A stretch of 64,000 bases of DNA from Streptomyces fagopyri (GTDB lineage: Bacteria; Actinomycetota; Actinomycetes; Streptomycetales; Streptomycetaceae). Below are positions 7,928 through 17,149 of the stretch, piece after piece; within the stretch, counting starts at the first letter, position 1; each line of letters begins with the position of its first letter. Made by a program: the position numbers and the translations under genes. Below the pieces are notes generated by a model. The model searched no databases. It saw only the letters and a program-made list of their open reading frames with translations, and was not told where the DNA came from. Location of the stretch: assembly GCF_009498275.1 (NCBI RefSeq), contig NZ_CP045643.1, forward strand, positions 7,812,001-7,876,000. The letters run 5' to 3'.

Positions 7928-9166
7928 TCAGTTGCCGACACGACGCCTCAAATCCTGGAACGCGGTGTAGTTCGCGATGACCTCGATACGGCCGGGCGGT
8001 GCGAGCTGCACGGCCTGGTCGAGGGTCTCGCAGACCTGGAAGGACTGGTTCGCGACCTCGAGGCGCACCGCGAGGTCGAGCTTTCGATCGCCGAGGACGA
8101 AGATCGGGTGCCCGGTCAGCCGGGTGTAGTCGACGTCCCACAGCCAGGAGGTGTCGGTGCCGTCGGCGCCCCGCGCGTTCACGGACAGGATGACCGGGGT
8201 GGGCGGCGGGTCGATGAGGGAGAACGTCTCCAGCCAGCCCGCGGGGTTCTTGGCGAGCAGCAGACGCAGGTCGCGCTGCATGAACTGCACCACGTCGTAG
8301 CGTCCGGCCACCGCCTGCACCTGGTACATGCGTTCCAGGGCGACCTGCGGGGGCACTCCGAAGACGGCGGCGACGGCGGCCGACGAGGCGGCGTTCGCCT
8401 TGTTGGCGCGGCCGGGCAGCTGGAGGTGGATCGGCCAGGCGGAGCCGTGCGGGTCGAGGACGTGGTCGCCGGAGAGCGCCCAGGTCGGCGTCGGACGGCG
8501 GAATCCGCAGTCCCCGCAGAACCAGTCGTCGCCGGGGCGCTGCATCACACCGCCGCAGGACGGGCAGGACCAGGCGTCGTCCTTCCACATCTGTCCGGCC
8601 GCCACCCACATGACGTTCGGGGAGGAGGACGCGGCCCACACGACCAGGGGGTCGTCGGCGTTGGCGACCACGACGGCCTTGGAGCCGGCCAGCCCCTCGC
8701 GCCAGTGCTCGGCCATCATCCGGGTCTCGGCGGCCCGGTCGAGCTGGTCGCGGGAGAGGTTGAGCAGCGCGATGCACTTCGGGTCGGTGTCGCGCGCCAC
8801 ACCGGAGAGGTACTTCTCGTCGACCTCGATGACCGCGAACTTCGCGTCCGAGCCACCGGCCAGCGCCGAGGTGATGCCCGCGGGCATGTTGGCGCCGAGC
8901 GCGTTGGACACGACCGGTCCGGCGGCGCCGAGCGCCTCCGCGATCAGCCGGGTCGTCGTGGTCTTGCCGTTGGTCGCCGACACCAGGATCACGTCCAGGT
9001 GGGTGGCGAGCCGTGCCAGCAGGTCGGGATCGAGCTTGAGAGCCACCCGGCCGCCGATCACCGATCCGCTGCCGCGTCCGGCGGCCCGCGAGACGGCAGC
9101 CGCCGCCTTGCCCGCCGTCACGGCCAGCTTGGCCCGCGGCGACAGCGGGTCCGAGTTGCCTGACAT
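7928..9166 (-). CDS. murT: Lipid II isoglutaminyl synthase, MurT ligase subunit
   Basis: 412 aa. A Mur-ligase central domain carries the P-loop ATNGKTTTTR (about residues 64-73). A four-cysteine zinc ribbon (CPSCGG ... FCGDCG, about residues 195-220) is inserted, a hallmark of MurT. The C-terminal DUF1727 region follows. With GatD it converts lipid II D-Glu to D-isoglutamine at the membrane using ATP. The start MSGNSDPLSPRAK at 9166 follows a good ribosome site; an upstream in-frame start would add 16 residues. It is first in the murT-gatD operon and divergent from the deformylase gene. Confidence 0.93.
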   Translation of the reverse strand: MSGNSDPLSPRAKLAVTAGKAAAAVSRAAGRGSGSVIGGRVALKLDPDLLARLATHLDVILVSATNGKTTTTRLIAEALGAAGPVVSNALGANMPAGITSALAGGSDAKFAVIEVDEKYLSGVARDTDPKCIALLNLSRDQLDRAAETRMMAEHWREGLAGSKAVVVANADDPLVVWAASSSPNVMWVAAGQMWKDDAWSCPSCGGVMQRPGDDWFCGDCGFRRPTPTWALSGDHVLDPHGSAWPIHLQLPGRANKANAASSAAVAAVFGVPPQVALERMYQVQAVAGRYDVVQFMQRDLRLLLAKNPAGWLETFSLIDPPPTPVILSVNARGADGTDTSWLWDVDYTRLTGHPIFVLGDRKLDLAVRLEVANQSFQVCETLDQAVQLAPPGRIEVIANYTAFQDLRRRVGN

Positions 9167-9320
9167 CGTTTCTCGATCCTCCTTGCGTACGCGCCGCGCC
9201 TCTGCCCCCGGCACCGTGTGGGCCTCAGCCTATCGAGATCCACTCACGTGCCCGAATCGCGGCACCACGACGGTGCCCGCGCGACGTTCGCGCGCCAGTA
9301 AGGACCGTACCCTTGCCGCC

Positions 9321-9860
9321 ATGCGACACGGCTCCATCCCCGGCTCCCGAGGGCACGTCCGCCCGGTGACTCTGCTCGGCGACCCCGTCCTGCACACGGC
9401 GTGCGAGGAGGTCACCGAGTTCGGTCCCGAACTCGCCCGGCTCGTCGAGGACATGTTCGCGACGATGTACGCGGCGCGTGGCGTAGGCCTCGCCGCGAAC
9501 CAGGTCGGTGTGGCGCTGCGGGTGTTCGTGTACGACTGCCCGGACGACGACGAGGTCCGTCATCTGGGACATGTGGTGAACCCGCGTCTCGTCGAGGCGG
9601 ACGGTGTGGTCCTGCGGGGTCCGGAGGGCTGTCTCTCGCTGCCGGGCCTGGAAGCGGGTACGGAACGGTACGACCACGCTGTCGTGGAGGGGTTCACCGC
9701 GGACGGGGAGCCGGTGCGTGTGCACGGGACGGGGTGGTTCGCCCGGTGTCTCCAGCACGAGCACGACCACCTGGAGGGCGGCCTGTACGTGGACCGGCTG
9801 AGCGGGTGGCGCCGGCACCGCGTGATGCGGCAGGCGGCGCGGGCGTCCTGGGGACGTTGA
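9321..9860 (+). CDS. def: Peptide deformylase
   Basis: 179 aa with all three deformylase motifs in order: GVGLAANQVG (about residue 54), EGCLSLPG with metal ligand Cys104, and QHEHDHLEG with ligands His146 and His150 and catalytic Glu147. It removes the formyl group from the initiator methionine of new proteins. The ATG at 9321 is the first that leaves the N-terminus compatible with the family. It is probably one of several deformylases, as is usual in Streptomyces. It converges on the TetR gene at 9991. Confidence 0.95.
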   Translation: MRHGSIPGSRGHVRPVTLLGDPVLHTACEEVTEFGPELARLVEDMFATMYAARGVGLAANQVGVALRVFVYDCPDDDEVRHLGHVVNPRLVEADGVVLRGPEGCLSLPGLEAGTERYDHAVVEGFTADGEPVRVHGTGWFARCLQHEHDHLEGGLYVDRLSGWRRHRVMRQAARASWGR

Positions 9861-9990
9861 TCACGGCCGTTCGGTAGCGGGCGCGTGGCCGGCCGCGCGG
9901 TTCCGTGCCGCAGGAGGCACCGGCCCGCACGCCCCTCAGGAGCCGCGGGGGCGGCGGGACCAGCCGGAACCACGCTGCCGGTGGCCGGTC

Positions 9991-10635
9991 TCAGAACCCG
10001 GGCCCCCCGACACGGTCCCCCGCGGCGGCCAGCCGGCCCCACAGCAGATCGGCCAGGCTCCGTACCAACTCGGCGCGCGTGCACGGCCGCTCGCCCAGCC
10101 ACCAGTCCCCGGCGGCGTGCATCATGCCGACGATCCCGTGGCCCCACACCCGCGCCAGCTGCTGGCTTCCCGGGCCGAGATCGACCCGCTCCTCGATGAC
10201 CTCGGCCAGTTCCTCGCCCATGCGCCGCAGCAGGGGCGCGGAGTGCTTGCCCACGTCGAAGCCCGGGTCACCCGGCTGTCCGCCCTCGGAGGGGTGCATC
10301 AGGAAGCGGTAGACCTGCGGGCGTGCCTCGATGGCCGCGAGATACGTGTCGAGGGTCGCCTCCACCCGCTCCCGGCGCTCGGCGGGCGCGTCCAGCGCGG
10401 CCCGCAACGCTCCGAGGAGGGCGTCGGTGTGCCGTTTGGCGAGCGCCGCGTAAAGACCGCCCTTGTCGCCGAAGTGCCGGTACAGGATCGGCTTGGTGAT
10501 GCCCGCCTCGGCGGCGATGGCGTTCATCGAGGCGCCGGGACCGTCGCGGAGCACCACTCTGTCCGCGGCCTCCAGCAGCTCTCGCCGGCGGCGGTCGGCG
10601 GACCTCTGCTGATCGGTCCGCTGTGTGGTGTCCAT
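9991..10635 (-). CDS. TetR family regulator, probable repressor of the divergent acyl-CoA dehydrogenase
   Basis: 214 aa. The N-terminal HTH covers about residues 15-65, with AIAAEAGITKPILYRHFGDK as its core. The C-terminal ligand-binding half is variable and helical. It is divergent from the acyl-CoA dehydrogenase at 10805, with 169 bases between the starts. That gap holds clear dyad symmetry (see 10750-10779), a classic arrangement for self-control plus control of the neighbour, probably in response to an acyl-CoA or fatty acid. The ligand cannot be read from the sequence. Confidence 0.88.
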   Translation of the reverse strand: MDTTQRTDQQRSADRRRRELLEAADRVVLRDGPGASMNAIAAEAGITKPILYRHFGDKGGLYAALAKRHTDALLGALRAALDAPAERRERVEATLDTYLAAIEARPQVYRFLMHPSEGGQPGDPGFDVGKHSAPLLRRMGEELAEVIEERVDLGPGSQQLARVWGHGIVGMMHAAGDWWLGERPCTRAELVRSLADLLWGRLAAAGDRVGGPGF

Positions 10636-10749
10636 GATCTCTCCCCACCCGTGCTGATTCGGTGACGCCTGCGCAAACTAACACTCATCAGCCCAGGTAC
10701 ATCGAACGGGCTGCCGAGCGCGCTGCGGGAGTTGACTTTCTCTACTGGG

Positions 10750-10779
10750 CGGTAACAGACTCCAGTTACCGCAAGTAAC
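10750..10779. promoter_or_regulatory. Overlapping dyads, probable TetR operator
   Basis: CGGTAAC (10750-10756) is mirrored by GTTACCG (10765-10771). The second arm also forms GTTAC-N5-GTAAC (10765-10779). The site lies 26 bases before the acyl-CoA dehydrogenase start and 115 bases from the TetR start. TTAC/GTAA dyads are common for fatty-acid-responsive TetR regulators. Confidence 0.55.
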
Positions 10780-10804
10780 ATTTTAGTGCACCGCTGGAGG
10801 GGAC

Positions 10805-12034
10805 ATGGCCGAGTTCACCATGGAGCTCAACGACGAACAGAGGGAGGTCCGCGACTGGCTCCACGGGTTCGCCGCCGATGTGATCCGTCCCGCGGCCGCC
10901 GAGTGGGACGAGCGCGAGGAGACTCCCTGGCCGGTCATCCAGGAAGCCGCGAAGGTCGGCATCTATTCCCTGGACTTCTACGCCCAGCAGTACTTCGACT
11001 CCACCGGCCTCGGAATTCCGATGGCCATGGAGGAACTGTTCTGGGGTGACGCGGGCATCGCCCTCTCCATCGTCGGCACCGGCCTCGCCGCCGTGGGTGT
11101 CCTCGCCAACGGCACCGAGGAACAGATCGGTACCTGGATCCCCCAGATGTACGGGGACCCGGGCGACGTCAAGGTCGCGGCCTTCTGCTCGTCCGAGCCC
11201 GACGCCGGATCCGACGTCTCCTCCATGCGCACCCGGGCGGTGTACGACCAGGCCAAGGACGAATGGGTGCTGAACGGCACCAAGACCTGGGCGACCAACG
11301 GTGGGATCGCCAACGTCCACGTCGTCGTCGCGGTCGTCGACGCGGACCTCGGCTCCAAGGGCCACGCCTCCTTCATCGTGCCGCCGAACACACCCGGCCT
11401 CTCGCAGGGCCAGAAGTTCAAGAAGCACGGGATCCGCGCCTCGCACACCGCCGAGGTGGTCCTGGAGGACGTCCGTGTCCCCGGCTCCTGTCTGCTCGGC
11501 GGCAAGGAGAAGCTGGACGAGCGGCTCGCCCGCGCCCGTGAGCGGGTCAGGGCGGGTGGCGGCGAGCGCGTGAAGAACGCAGCGATGGCCACGTTCGAGG
11601 CGTCCCGTCCGGCCGTCGGCGCGATGGCGGTGGGCACCGCCCGTGCCGCGTACGAGGTCGCCCTCGACTATGCGAGGACCCGTGAGCAGTTCGGGCGGCC
11701 GATCATCGACAATCAGGGTGTCGCCTTCCAGCTCGCCGATATGCGTACCTCCATCGACGCGGCGCGCCTGCTGGTGTGGCGTGCTTCGTGGATGGCGGTC
11801 AACGGCAGGCCGTTCACGGCGGCCGAGGGGTCGATGTCCAAGCTGTTCGCCAGCGAGACGGCGAAGAAGGTCACCGGACAGGCGATCCAGATCCTGGGCG
11901 GCAACGGCTACACCCGCGAGTACCCCGTCGAGCGGATGCACCGGGACGCGGCCATCTACACCATCTTCGAGGGCACCAGCGAGATCCAGCGACTGGTGAT
12001 CGCCCGGACGCTGTCCGGGATGCCGATCCGTTAG
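10805..12034 (+). CDS. Acyl-CoA dehydrogenase
   Basis: 409 aa flavoprotein, three-domain ACAD fold. Visible signatures are [17 protein letters not shown] (FAD/substrate loop, about residues 125-141), the [19 protein letters not shown] segment, [14 protein letters not shown], and the C-terminal [10 protein letters not shown]. The Glu in the last motif is the expected catalytic base in short/medium-chain type enzymes. It oxidises an acyl-CoA to the enoyl-CoA and passes electrons to ETF. A ribosome site (GGAGGGG) precedes ATG 10805. It is likely repressed by the divergent TetR protein. The chain length of the substrate is unknown. Confidence 0.92.
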   Translation: MAEFTMELNDEQREVRDWLHGFAADVIRPAAAEWDEREETPWPVIQEAAKVGIYSLDFYAQQYFDSTGLGIPMAMEELFWGDAGIALSIVGTGLAAVGVLANGTEEQIGTWIPQMYGDPGDVKVAAFCSSEPDAGSDVSSMRTRAVYDQAKDEWVLNGTKTWATNGGIANVHVVVAVVDADLGSKGHASFIVPPNTPGLSQGQKFKKHGIRASHTAEVVLEDVRVPGSCLLGGKEKLDERLARARERVRAGGGERVKNAAMATFEASRPAVGAMAVGTARAAYEVALDYARTREQFGRPIIDNQGVAFQLADMRTSIDAARLLVWRASWMAVNGRPFTAAEGSMSKLFASETAKKVTGQAIQILGGNGYTREYPVERMHRDAAIYTIFEGTSEIQRLVIARTLSGMPIR

Positions 12035-12388
12035 CGGGTCCGGCCAGTGGGACACGCGTAATCGTTACCGGGGAAGTGGTCCTCCTGCGGGATCGGGAGG
12101 GCCACCGTGTCGTCGGAGACGGTGGATCAAAAACCGTTTGGGAGACGGTTGGCAGTTCAACTGCCCCACAGGGGAAGTCTCCTGGGGAACCGGGCCGGAC
12201 TCGCGCCGGTCGACGGCAGCCTCCGCCAGGCCCTCGCCGAAGTCCTCGCCCGCCTGCGCCCCTTCCCGCGGCTCGGAGGTGGCCCCGTCATCCGGCTACC
12301 GGACCACCATCCCTGTCAGCCCCACCGGACACCAGCCATGGCAGGGCGCGCCTGCCGGCGGGTGGGATACGGGGCAGGAGGCGGGACG
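12035..12388. other. Gene-poor stretch with hairpins
   Basis: No convincing gene. Composition around 12110-12170 is less GC-biased than its surroundings, and reading frames here use codons unlike a Streptomyces gene. It holds AACCGT...ACGGTT (12132-12137/12145-12150) and the dyad GGCAGTT-C-AACTGCC (12151-12165). Either could end transcription from the acyl-CoA dehydrogenase or mark a remnant of inserted DNA. Confidence 0.5.
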
Positions 12389-12580
12389 TCAGCTGGAGTC
12401 GGCCGCTGCCTCACCGCTGTCGTCCGGTTCCGCGGCCGCCGGGCGCAGCGCCTTCTCGGTAGTTTGCCGTCGCGGGGGTCTACGGCCCTTCGCCACCATG
12501 GCCGCACGAGCCAGCTCGGCTGTCAGCTGCTCGAACGCCGGCGCCCCTGATAGGTCCCGAAGCCTGCGACTTCTGCTCAT
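12389..12580 (-). CDS. Possible small hypothetical protein (63 aa)
   Basis: From ATG 12578-12580 leftwards the product starts MSRSRRLRDLSGAPAFEQLT and continues as a charged helical peptide with an Ala/Asp-rich tail. Composition is believable for a protein, but there is no recognised domain and no strong ribosome site. It may be a real small protein or a chance frame in a gene-poor region. The longer in-frame extension upstream (to 13087) is rejected because it crosses the better-supported gene at 12924. Confidence 0.35.
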   Translation of the reverse strand: MSRSRRLRDLSGAPAFEQLTAELARAAMVAKGRRPPRRQTTEKALRPAAAEPDDSGEAAADSS

Positions 12581-12923
12581 GTGCCACAAACGAGCGGGAC
12601 GACGGGCCGTAACCCAAATGCCGCCGAACGGGGCAACGCGGGGCCGCGAACGAAGAGCCCGAACAGCCCCGGACACTTGCCGTCGCTCCGTCGCTTCCAT
12701 CGGCGAGGGTCCAGAGCGACGCCTGCACGCCTGTGCGCAACCGGAGCTCGCGCCGACGCCGTCAACTACCCGAAGGGCGTGGGCGCTTCGCCATACCCTG
12801 GAAGAAGCCGCCGGCCTGAGAAGCCCGCGGGCCGGACGTATCCACCGTCCGACACGCGAGTGCGGCTGGTGGACAGGGAGGCCGGAGCCGACAGGCAACG
12901 GGCCTCCGCAGCAAGGGGATGTC
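12581..12923. other. Intergenic stretch, no gene seen
   Basis: Both strands carry only short or compositionally poor frames. The only signal noted is a GGGGA ribosome-binding-like sequence just before the GTG of the next gene (12915-12919). Confidence 0.4.
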
Positions 12924-13253
12924 GTGAGTGATCTGCGTGAAGTGGCCTTCGAGTACGAGTACGAGGCGATGCGGACGCTCGGCAGACGGAAGAGCCGCCA
13001 CCTGCGCGCCATGGCGGCATCACTCCGGCACATCGCGGGCAATCGGGCCGGAGCCGACCCGACCGCCCTCCAACTCCGTCCCGACATCCGCTTGGACGTC
13101 CCGGAGCGGTGGTGCCGGCAGCACGGCTACCAGGCCGGCTTCGGCACGGACGGCTTCACCATCGAGCGTGACGGGGAACCGGCGCGACTCGCCCGGCTGG
13201 GCGACACGCTCCGCTGGGACGGCCGGCGGATCCACATCGAATCCCGGGCCTGA
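12924..13253 (+). CDS. Hypothetical protein (109 aa)
   Basis: The start is GTG 12924 with GGGGA five bases upstream. The product begins MSDLREVAFEYEYEAMRTLG and includes a basic helix (GRRKSRHLRAMAASLRHIAG). It ends with a beta-rich part (DGFTIERDGEPARLARLGDT, then RWDGRRIHIE). It is soluble, with no membrane helix and no recognised domain. Codon use is normal. It is isolated between a gene-poor region and the pigment operon on the other strand. Confidence 0.55.
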   Translation: MSDLREVAFEYEYEAMRTLGRRKSRHLRAMAASLRHIAGNRAGADPTALQLRPDIRLDVPERWCRQHGYQAGFGTDGFTIERDGEPARLARLGDTLRWDGRRIHIESRA

Positions 13254-13456
13254 GACGAACGGCGCCCCCGCACCCGTGCCGCACGACCGCACGACGGGCT
13301 CGCGCTGGGCAGCTCCGCGTCCGCCCGAATCCGCACCTGGCGACGGCGGATGGAGGGCTGGGGCGCCCCGCCGCCCACGATCGCCCGTTGTCTCGATGCG
13401 TCTTCCTCGCTCCACAGCCGCGCCGCTGAACTGATCGACCTGACAGGGCGACACCC

Positions 13457-13978
13457 TCACCGGTGCTTCAGCGGAGTGAGTTGCTCGATGTCGTAGCGCG
13501 AGCGCAGTTGCTCGATCGCCGCGTGATCCGGTGGGCCCCCGCTGCCCAGGATCTCGAGCAGTTCCTCGAAGTAGCGCTCGTGGTCCGGGGGTGGTGACGC
13601 CTGGAAGAACATCTTGGCCGGCGTCTCGGTGGGGTTGGAGAAGGCGTGCGGGCAGCCCGGCGGGACGACGATGACCGTGCCGGGTGTCGCCCGGACCACC
13701 CGGCTGCCCGAACGCGACTCCCACTTCTGCCAGTTGTCGGGGGTGCGGATCCGGGGTTCGAAGGCGAGCACGTCGAGTTCGCCCTCGAGCACGTAGAACA
13801 GTTCCTCGCTGCGCGTGTGCACATGGGCGCCCACGTCGAACCCGGGCGGCACCACCACCTCGAAGGTGGACGCCATGCGGGAGTGCGAGCCGGTCACCTT
13901 GAACGTCACGTGCTGGGCGGGTGTCCGCACGACCCGGCCGTGACCCGGCGGTACGAGGAGCCCTTCGGGCACGGTCAT
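13457..13978 (-). CDS. Cupin monooxygenase-like protein of the THN/flaviolin pathway (MomA-like)
   Basis: 173 aa. The cupin core shows the metal motif HVHTRSEELFYVLEGELDV (about residues 52-70) and the second motif PGCPHAFSNPT (about 108-118). It starts 7 bases after the P450 stop, as third gene of the rppA operon. Cupin proteins beside rppA (MomA of S. antibioticus) oxidise 1,3,6,8-tetrahydroxynaphthalene to flaviolin, so the same reaction is likely here. The functional assignment rests on position plus fold, not on unique residues. Confidence 0.78.
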   Translation of the reverse strand: MTVPEGLLVPPGHGRVVRTPAQHVTFKVTGSHSRMASTFEVVVPPGFDVGAHVHTRSEELFYVLEGELDVLAFEPRIRTPDNWQKWESRSGSRVVRATPGTVIVVPPGCPHAFSNPTETPAKMFFQASPPPDHERYFEELLEILGSGGPPDHAAIEQLRSRYDIEQLTPLKHR

Positions 13979-13985
13979 CGTCCGC

Positions 13986-15209
13986 TCACCACCTGACGGG
14001 CAGGGCCTCGGGGCCGCGGATCAACGCTCCCTTTCTGAACGGGACCTGTTCCGGTGCCACGGCGAGCCGCAGGCCCGGCATCCGGTCGAGGAGCGCGTCG
14101 ACCAGGAGCTCCGACTCCAGCCTCGCCAGCATTCCGCCCGGGCAGTAGTGCGGGCCGAAGCCGAACGCCACGTGCGGGTTGGGGCTGCGGGAGAAGTCGA
14201 TGGTCTCCGGGTCGGTGAAGACCTCCGGGTCGCGGTTCGCGGCCAGGTACGACACGTAGATCGCCTCGCCCGCCCGGATCCGTACGCCCTTGATGTCCAC
14301 GTCCTCGGTCGCGATGCGGGAGAGGCCCACCGCGCTGCGGTGCGGGATGTAGCGCAGCAGTTCGTCGATGGCCCTGGGGCGGATGTCCGGCTCGGCCCGC
14401 AGCCGTCCGGCCAGGTCCGGGCGGGTCAGGAGGAGGAAGAACAGCTGCCCGCAGTTGTTGGTGACCGCCTCGCCGCCGATCTGGAGCAGGACGGCGAGTC
14501 CGACGGCCTCCTCCAGGGTGACCTCGTCCCGGCCGACGGCCGCGCCGAGCAGGGAGGTGACGTCCTCGCCGGTACTGCCCCCGCGGTCGCCGATGAGTTT
14601 CGCGAAGTAGGCGCCCATCTCGTTCTTGGCCTTCTCGCTGACGTCGGCGCCGTGCGAGGAGGACAGGATGAACTGGGTCCAGGTGTGCATGTTCGCCCGG
14701 TCCATGGCCGGCACACCCATCAGCTCGCAGATGACCGCGATGGGGAAGGGGCCGAGGACCCTCTCGGTGAGATCGGTGGGCGGACCCTCCTGGAGCAGCT
14801 CGTCGACCAGCTCGTCGAGCATCCGCCGGGACTTCTCGCGGACCCGCTCCACCCCGCCCGCGGTGAAGGCGGCGGCCACCGAGCGGCGCAGCCGGGTGTG
14901 GTCGGGCGGGTCGAGGAAGCCCACCGCGCCACGGGCCGGGATGAAGTGCGGGGCGAGCCGGGTCACCGGATGGTCCATGACGGCCTCACGGCTGAACCGG
15001 GGGTCGTTGGCGACCATGCGCACGTCGTCGTGGCGGGTCACCAGCCAGGCCCAGCCCTCGCCGTTGGGCAGCTTGACCCGGGTGACCGGGCCCTCGCGCA
15101 TCAGCTCGGCCAGCACGGGGTCGAAGTCCACACCGCTCAGGTCGAGGGCGGGCCAGTCGCGCACGGCCGGGACCGCCCCGGCGATCGTCTCTTCGGTCAT
15201 GCCGCTCAT
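13986..15209 (-). CDS. Cytochrome P450 of the CYP158A2 type, flaviolin oxidative coupling
   Basis: 407 aa. The heme-binding loop is FGFGPHYCPGG, the ExxR motif lies in IDELLR, and the I-helix reads LLQIGGEAVTNNCGQ without the usual acid-alcohol pair. That unusual helix and most of the sequence match my recollection of S. coelicolor CYP158A2, which dimerises or trimerises flaviolin to red-brown pigment. The start ATG overlaps the rppA stop (ATGA at 15206-15209), which gives translational coupling. A second in-frame ATG at 15200 (MTEETIAG) is the start used in the known homologue. Confidence 0.92.
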   Translation of the reverse strand: MSGMTEETIAGAVPAVRDWPALDLSGVDFDPVLAELMREGPVTRVKLPNGEGWAWLVTRHDDVRMVANDPRFSREAVMDHPVTRLAPHFIPARGAVGFLDPPDHTRLRRSVAAAFTAGGVERVREKSRRMLDELVDELLQEGPPTDLTERVLGPFPIAVICELMGVPAMDRANMHTWTQFILSSSHGADVSEKAKNEMGAYFAKLIGDRGGSTGEDVTSLLGAAVGRDEVTLEEAVGLAVLLQIGGEAVTNNCGQLFFLLLTRPDLAGRLRAEPDIRPRAIDELLRYIPHRSAVGLSRIATEDVDIKGVRIRAGEAIYVSYLAANRDPEVFTDPETIDFSRSPNPHVAFGFGPHYCPGGMLARLESELLVDALLDRMPGLRLAVAPEQVPFRKGALIRGPEALPVRW

Positions 15210-16270
15210 GCCGGCTCCCCGTCGTCGTTCTGCCAGCGGCCCAGGGACATCTCCGCGGTGATGCCGGGGCCGAAGCCCGCGAGCAGTCCGCGTGAGGCGT
15301 GCTCGGCGCCGCCCTCTTCGAACATCCGGCGCGCGGCGTCCAGGACGACGGCGCTGGCGATGTTGCCGTACTCGGTGAGCGTGGCCCGGCTGAACCGGAA
15401 GGCGTCCGGCGGGACTTCGAGGAACTTGCTGAGGTCGTCGAGGATCCGCGGGCCTCCGGCGTGGATGATGTAGAAGTCCAGGTCGGAGGCGTCCCAGCCG
15501 TGCTGTCGGGCGAGCGAGTGGAGGGCGGGCGCGAGCGGCTCCATCGTTCCGGGCACCCGCTTGTCCAGCAGGAAGTGGAAACCGGTGGCCCGGACGTCGT
15601 ACATGATCCACTCTTCGGTCTTGGGGATCAGGTACGAGCCGTTGCGTTCGAGTTTGATCCCGGTGCCGCCGCGGCCCCGGACGACGGCCGCGGCGATGCC
15701 GTCACCGAACAGCCCGTTGGACAGCAGGGAGCCGACTCCGAGGTCGGTCGGCTGGTAGCAGAGCGAGCAGAACTCGCAGGCCACGATGAGGGCGTTGCCC
15801 TCGGGGTAGGCGGTGCAGAAGTCGTGCGCCCGGTTGATCGCGGCCCCGCCCGCGGCACAGCCCAGCTGGGCTATGGGTATCTGCCGGGTGTCGCTGTTGA
15901 AGTCCATCGTGTTGATCAGCCAGGCCGTGAGCGAGGGCATCATGAACCCGGTGCACGACACGTAGATGATCATGTCGATGTCGGTGGTGAGGAGTTCGGC
16001 GTCGTCCAGCGCACGCTGCACCACCGCGGGGACGCGGGCCTTCGCCTCACTCTCGTAGACCTTGTTGCGGTCCTCGAAGCCGGGGTGCTTGAGCGTCTCT
16101 TCGATGGGCTGCACGATGTGCCGGGTCTTGACACCGGTGTTCTCGATCAGTCGCAGTGCCAGCGGCAGTTGAGGGTGGTCCGGGTGGCGGGAGCTCGCCA
16201 GTTCCAGCGTCTCCTCCATCGTGATCACGTGTTCCGGGACGGAGACCGAGGGTTTGCACAAAGTCGCCAT
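15206..16270 (-). CDS. rppA: 1,3,6,8-tetrahydroxynaphthalene synthase (type III polyketide synthase)
   Basis: 354 aa chalcone-synthase-fold enzyme. The catalytic triad is Cys106 (YVSCTGFMMP), His270 (FYIIHAGGP) and Asn303 (TEYGNIASA). Cys138 in AQLGCAAGG, reported as important in the S. coelicolor enzyme, is also present. It condenses five malonyl-CoA into THN, the precursor of flaviolin and HPQ-type melanin. The start MATLCKPSVS at 16270 is chosen because conservation begins there. It is the first gene of an operon with the P450 and cupin, and divergent from the TenA-like gene. Confidence 0.96.
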   Translation of the reverse strand: MATLCKPSVSVPEHVITMEETLELASSRHPDHPQLPLALRLIENTGVKTRHIVQPIEETLKHPGFEDRNKVYESEAKARVPAVVQRALDDAELLTTDIDMIIYVSCTGFMMPSLTAWLINTMDFNSDTRQIPIAQLGCAAGGAAINRAHDFCTAYPEGNALIVACEFCSLCYQPTDLGVGSLLSNGLFGDGIAAAVVRGRGGTGIKLERNGSYLIPKTEEWIMYDVRATGFHFLLDKRVPGTMEPLAPALHSLARQHGWDASDLDFYIIHAGGPRILDDLSKFLEVPPDAFRFSRATLTEYGNIASAVVLDAARRMFEEGGAEHASRGLLAGFGPGITAEMSLGRWQNDDGEPA

Positions 16271-16471
16271 TGAGCGCGCCTTCTTTCGCCTTCCGGAGAA
16301 CTCGCGTCCTCCGGCGGAAGGATGGATCACCCACGTTGCGAGGGGTGGTCCACCCACGATCACCCGGAAGCGTGGGGATATCGCGTCGGACTACTCCATT
16401 GCGGGGAATTTCGGGATGAAGTGGGATGCTGGCGGAAGGTCCCCCGGACAGCCGAATCGAAGGAGTACGTC
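16271..16471. promoter_or_regulatory. Divergent promoter region between rppA and the TenA-like gene
   Basis: About 200 bases. GGATCACCC (16324-16332) is nearly mirrored by GGGTGGTCC (16343-16351), and GATCACCC recurs near 16358. The part at 16385-16435 is clearly lower in GC than the flanks, as expected for core promoters. No confident -10/-35 pair is claimed. Confidence 0.45.
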
Positions 16472-17149
16472 ATGGCGCGCACGGCCAGGGAGCTGCTGGA
16501 AGGCACGACCGGGAAGCCGGCCCCGGACCCCCATGCCAACCGGCTGCTGCCGTTGATCGCCCGGGGCGCGGCACAGCGCTCCACCCTGGCCGCGCTCGCC
16601 CTGGAGCAGGGCCATGTGATTCCCGCGGACCGCCGGGCGTTCCTGCATCTGGCCGAACGGCCGGACACCGGACCCGACTGCGCGGCGTTCTTCACCGCGC
16701 TCGCGGAGGGTGAGGCCCTGGCCCTGGACCGGCTCGCCGCCTATGCCGACGCCTGCGGGTGCGGGACGGGCGCGGCACGCGCGGCGTACGAGCCCCTCGC
16801 CGGGTGCCAGAGCTATCCCGCGTACGTCGCCTGGCTCGCCATGAACGGTTCGCCCGCCGAGGTGGTGCTCGCCCTGACCGCCGACCTCGCCGCCTGGGGC
16901 GGCTACTGCACGACGATCGCGGAGGGCCTGCGCCACCACTACGGCTTCGCCGACGAGGCCTGCGGCTTCTTCGACCTGTTCGCCGAGCCCGCACCCGAGC
17001 TGCGCCGGCTGGCACTGGCCGCCGTGCGGGAGGGGCTGGAGACCGACCGCCTCGACGCGGACCGCGCCCACCGCCAGGGCCGGGTCCTGCAGACCTGTGA
17101 GACGTCCTTCTGGCACGCCCTGTGGGAGCAGGACCAGCGCGTTCCGTAG
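16472..17149 (+). CDS. TenA / heme-oxygenase-fold family protein
   Basis: 225 aa, all-helical, starting at ATG 16472 behind the ribosome site GAAGGAG. The size and the pattern YVAWLAMNGSPAEVVLALTA and SFWHALWEQ are typical of TenA/THI-4/PqqC-like proteins. TenA itself hydrolyses aminopyrimidines in thiamin salvage, while other members are diiron oxidases. The catalytic residues cannot be assigned with confidence here. It is divergent from rppA, so a role connected with the pigment operon is possible but unproven. Confidence 0.7.
   Translation: MARTARELLEGTTGKPAPDPHANRLLPLIARGAAQRSTLAALALEQGHVIPADRRAFLHLAERPDTGPDCAAFFTALAEGEALALDRLAAYADACGCGTGAARAAYEPLAGCQSYPAYVAWLAMNGSPAEVVLALTADLAAWGGYCTTIAEGLRHHYGFADEACGFFDLFAEPAPELRRLALAAVREGLETDRLDADRAHRQGRVLQTCETSFWHALWEQDQRVP

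Noticed and set aside
12121..12180. Possible tRNA or tmRNA-like fold from the two hairpins
   Set aside because: No acceptor stem, anticodon loop or CCA-like end could be placed; only simple hairpins are supported.
12138..12923. Extended N-terminus of the 109-aa protein (371 aa in total)
   Set aside because: Codon use and residue composition before 12924 are unlike a protein, and a ribosome site directly precedes the GTG at 12924.
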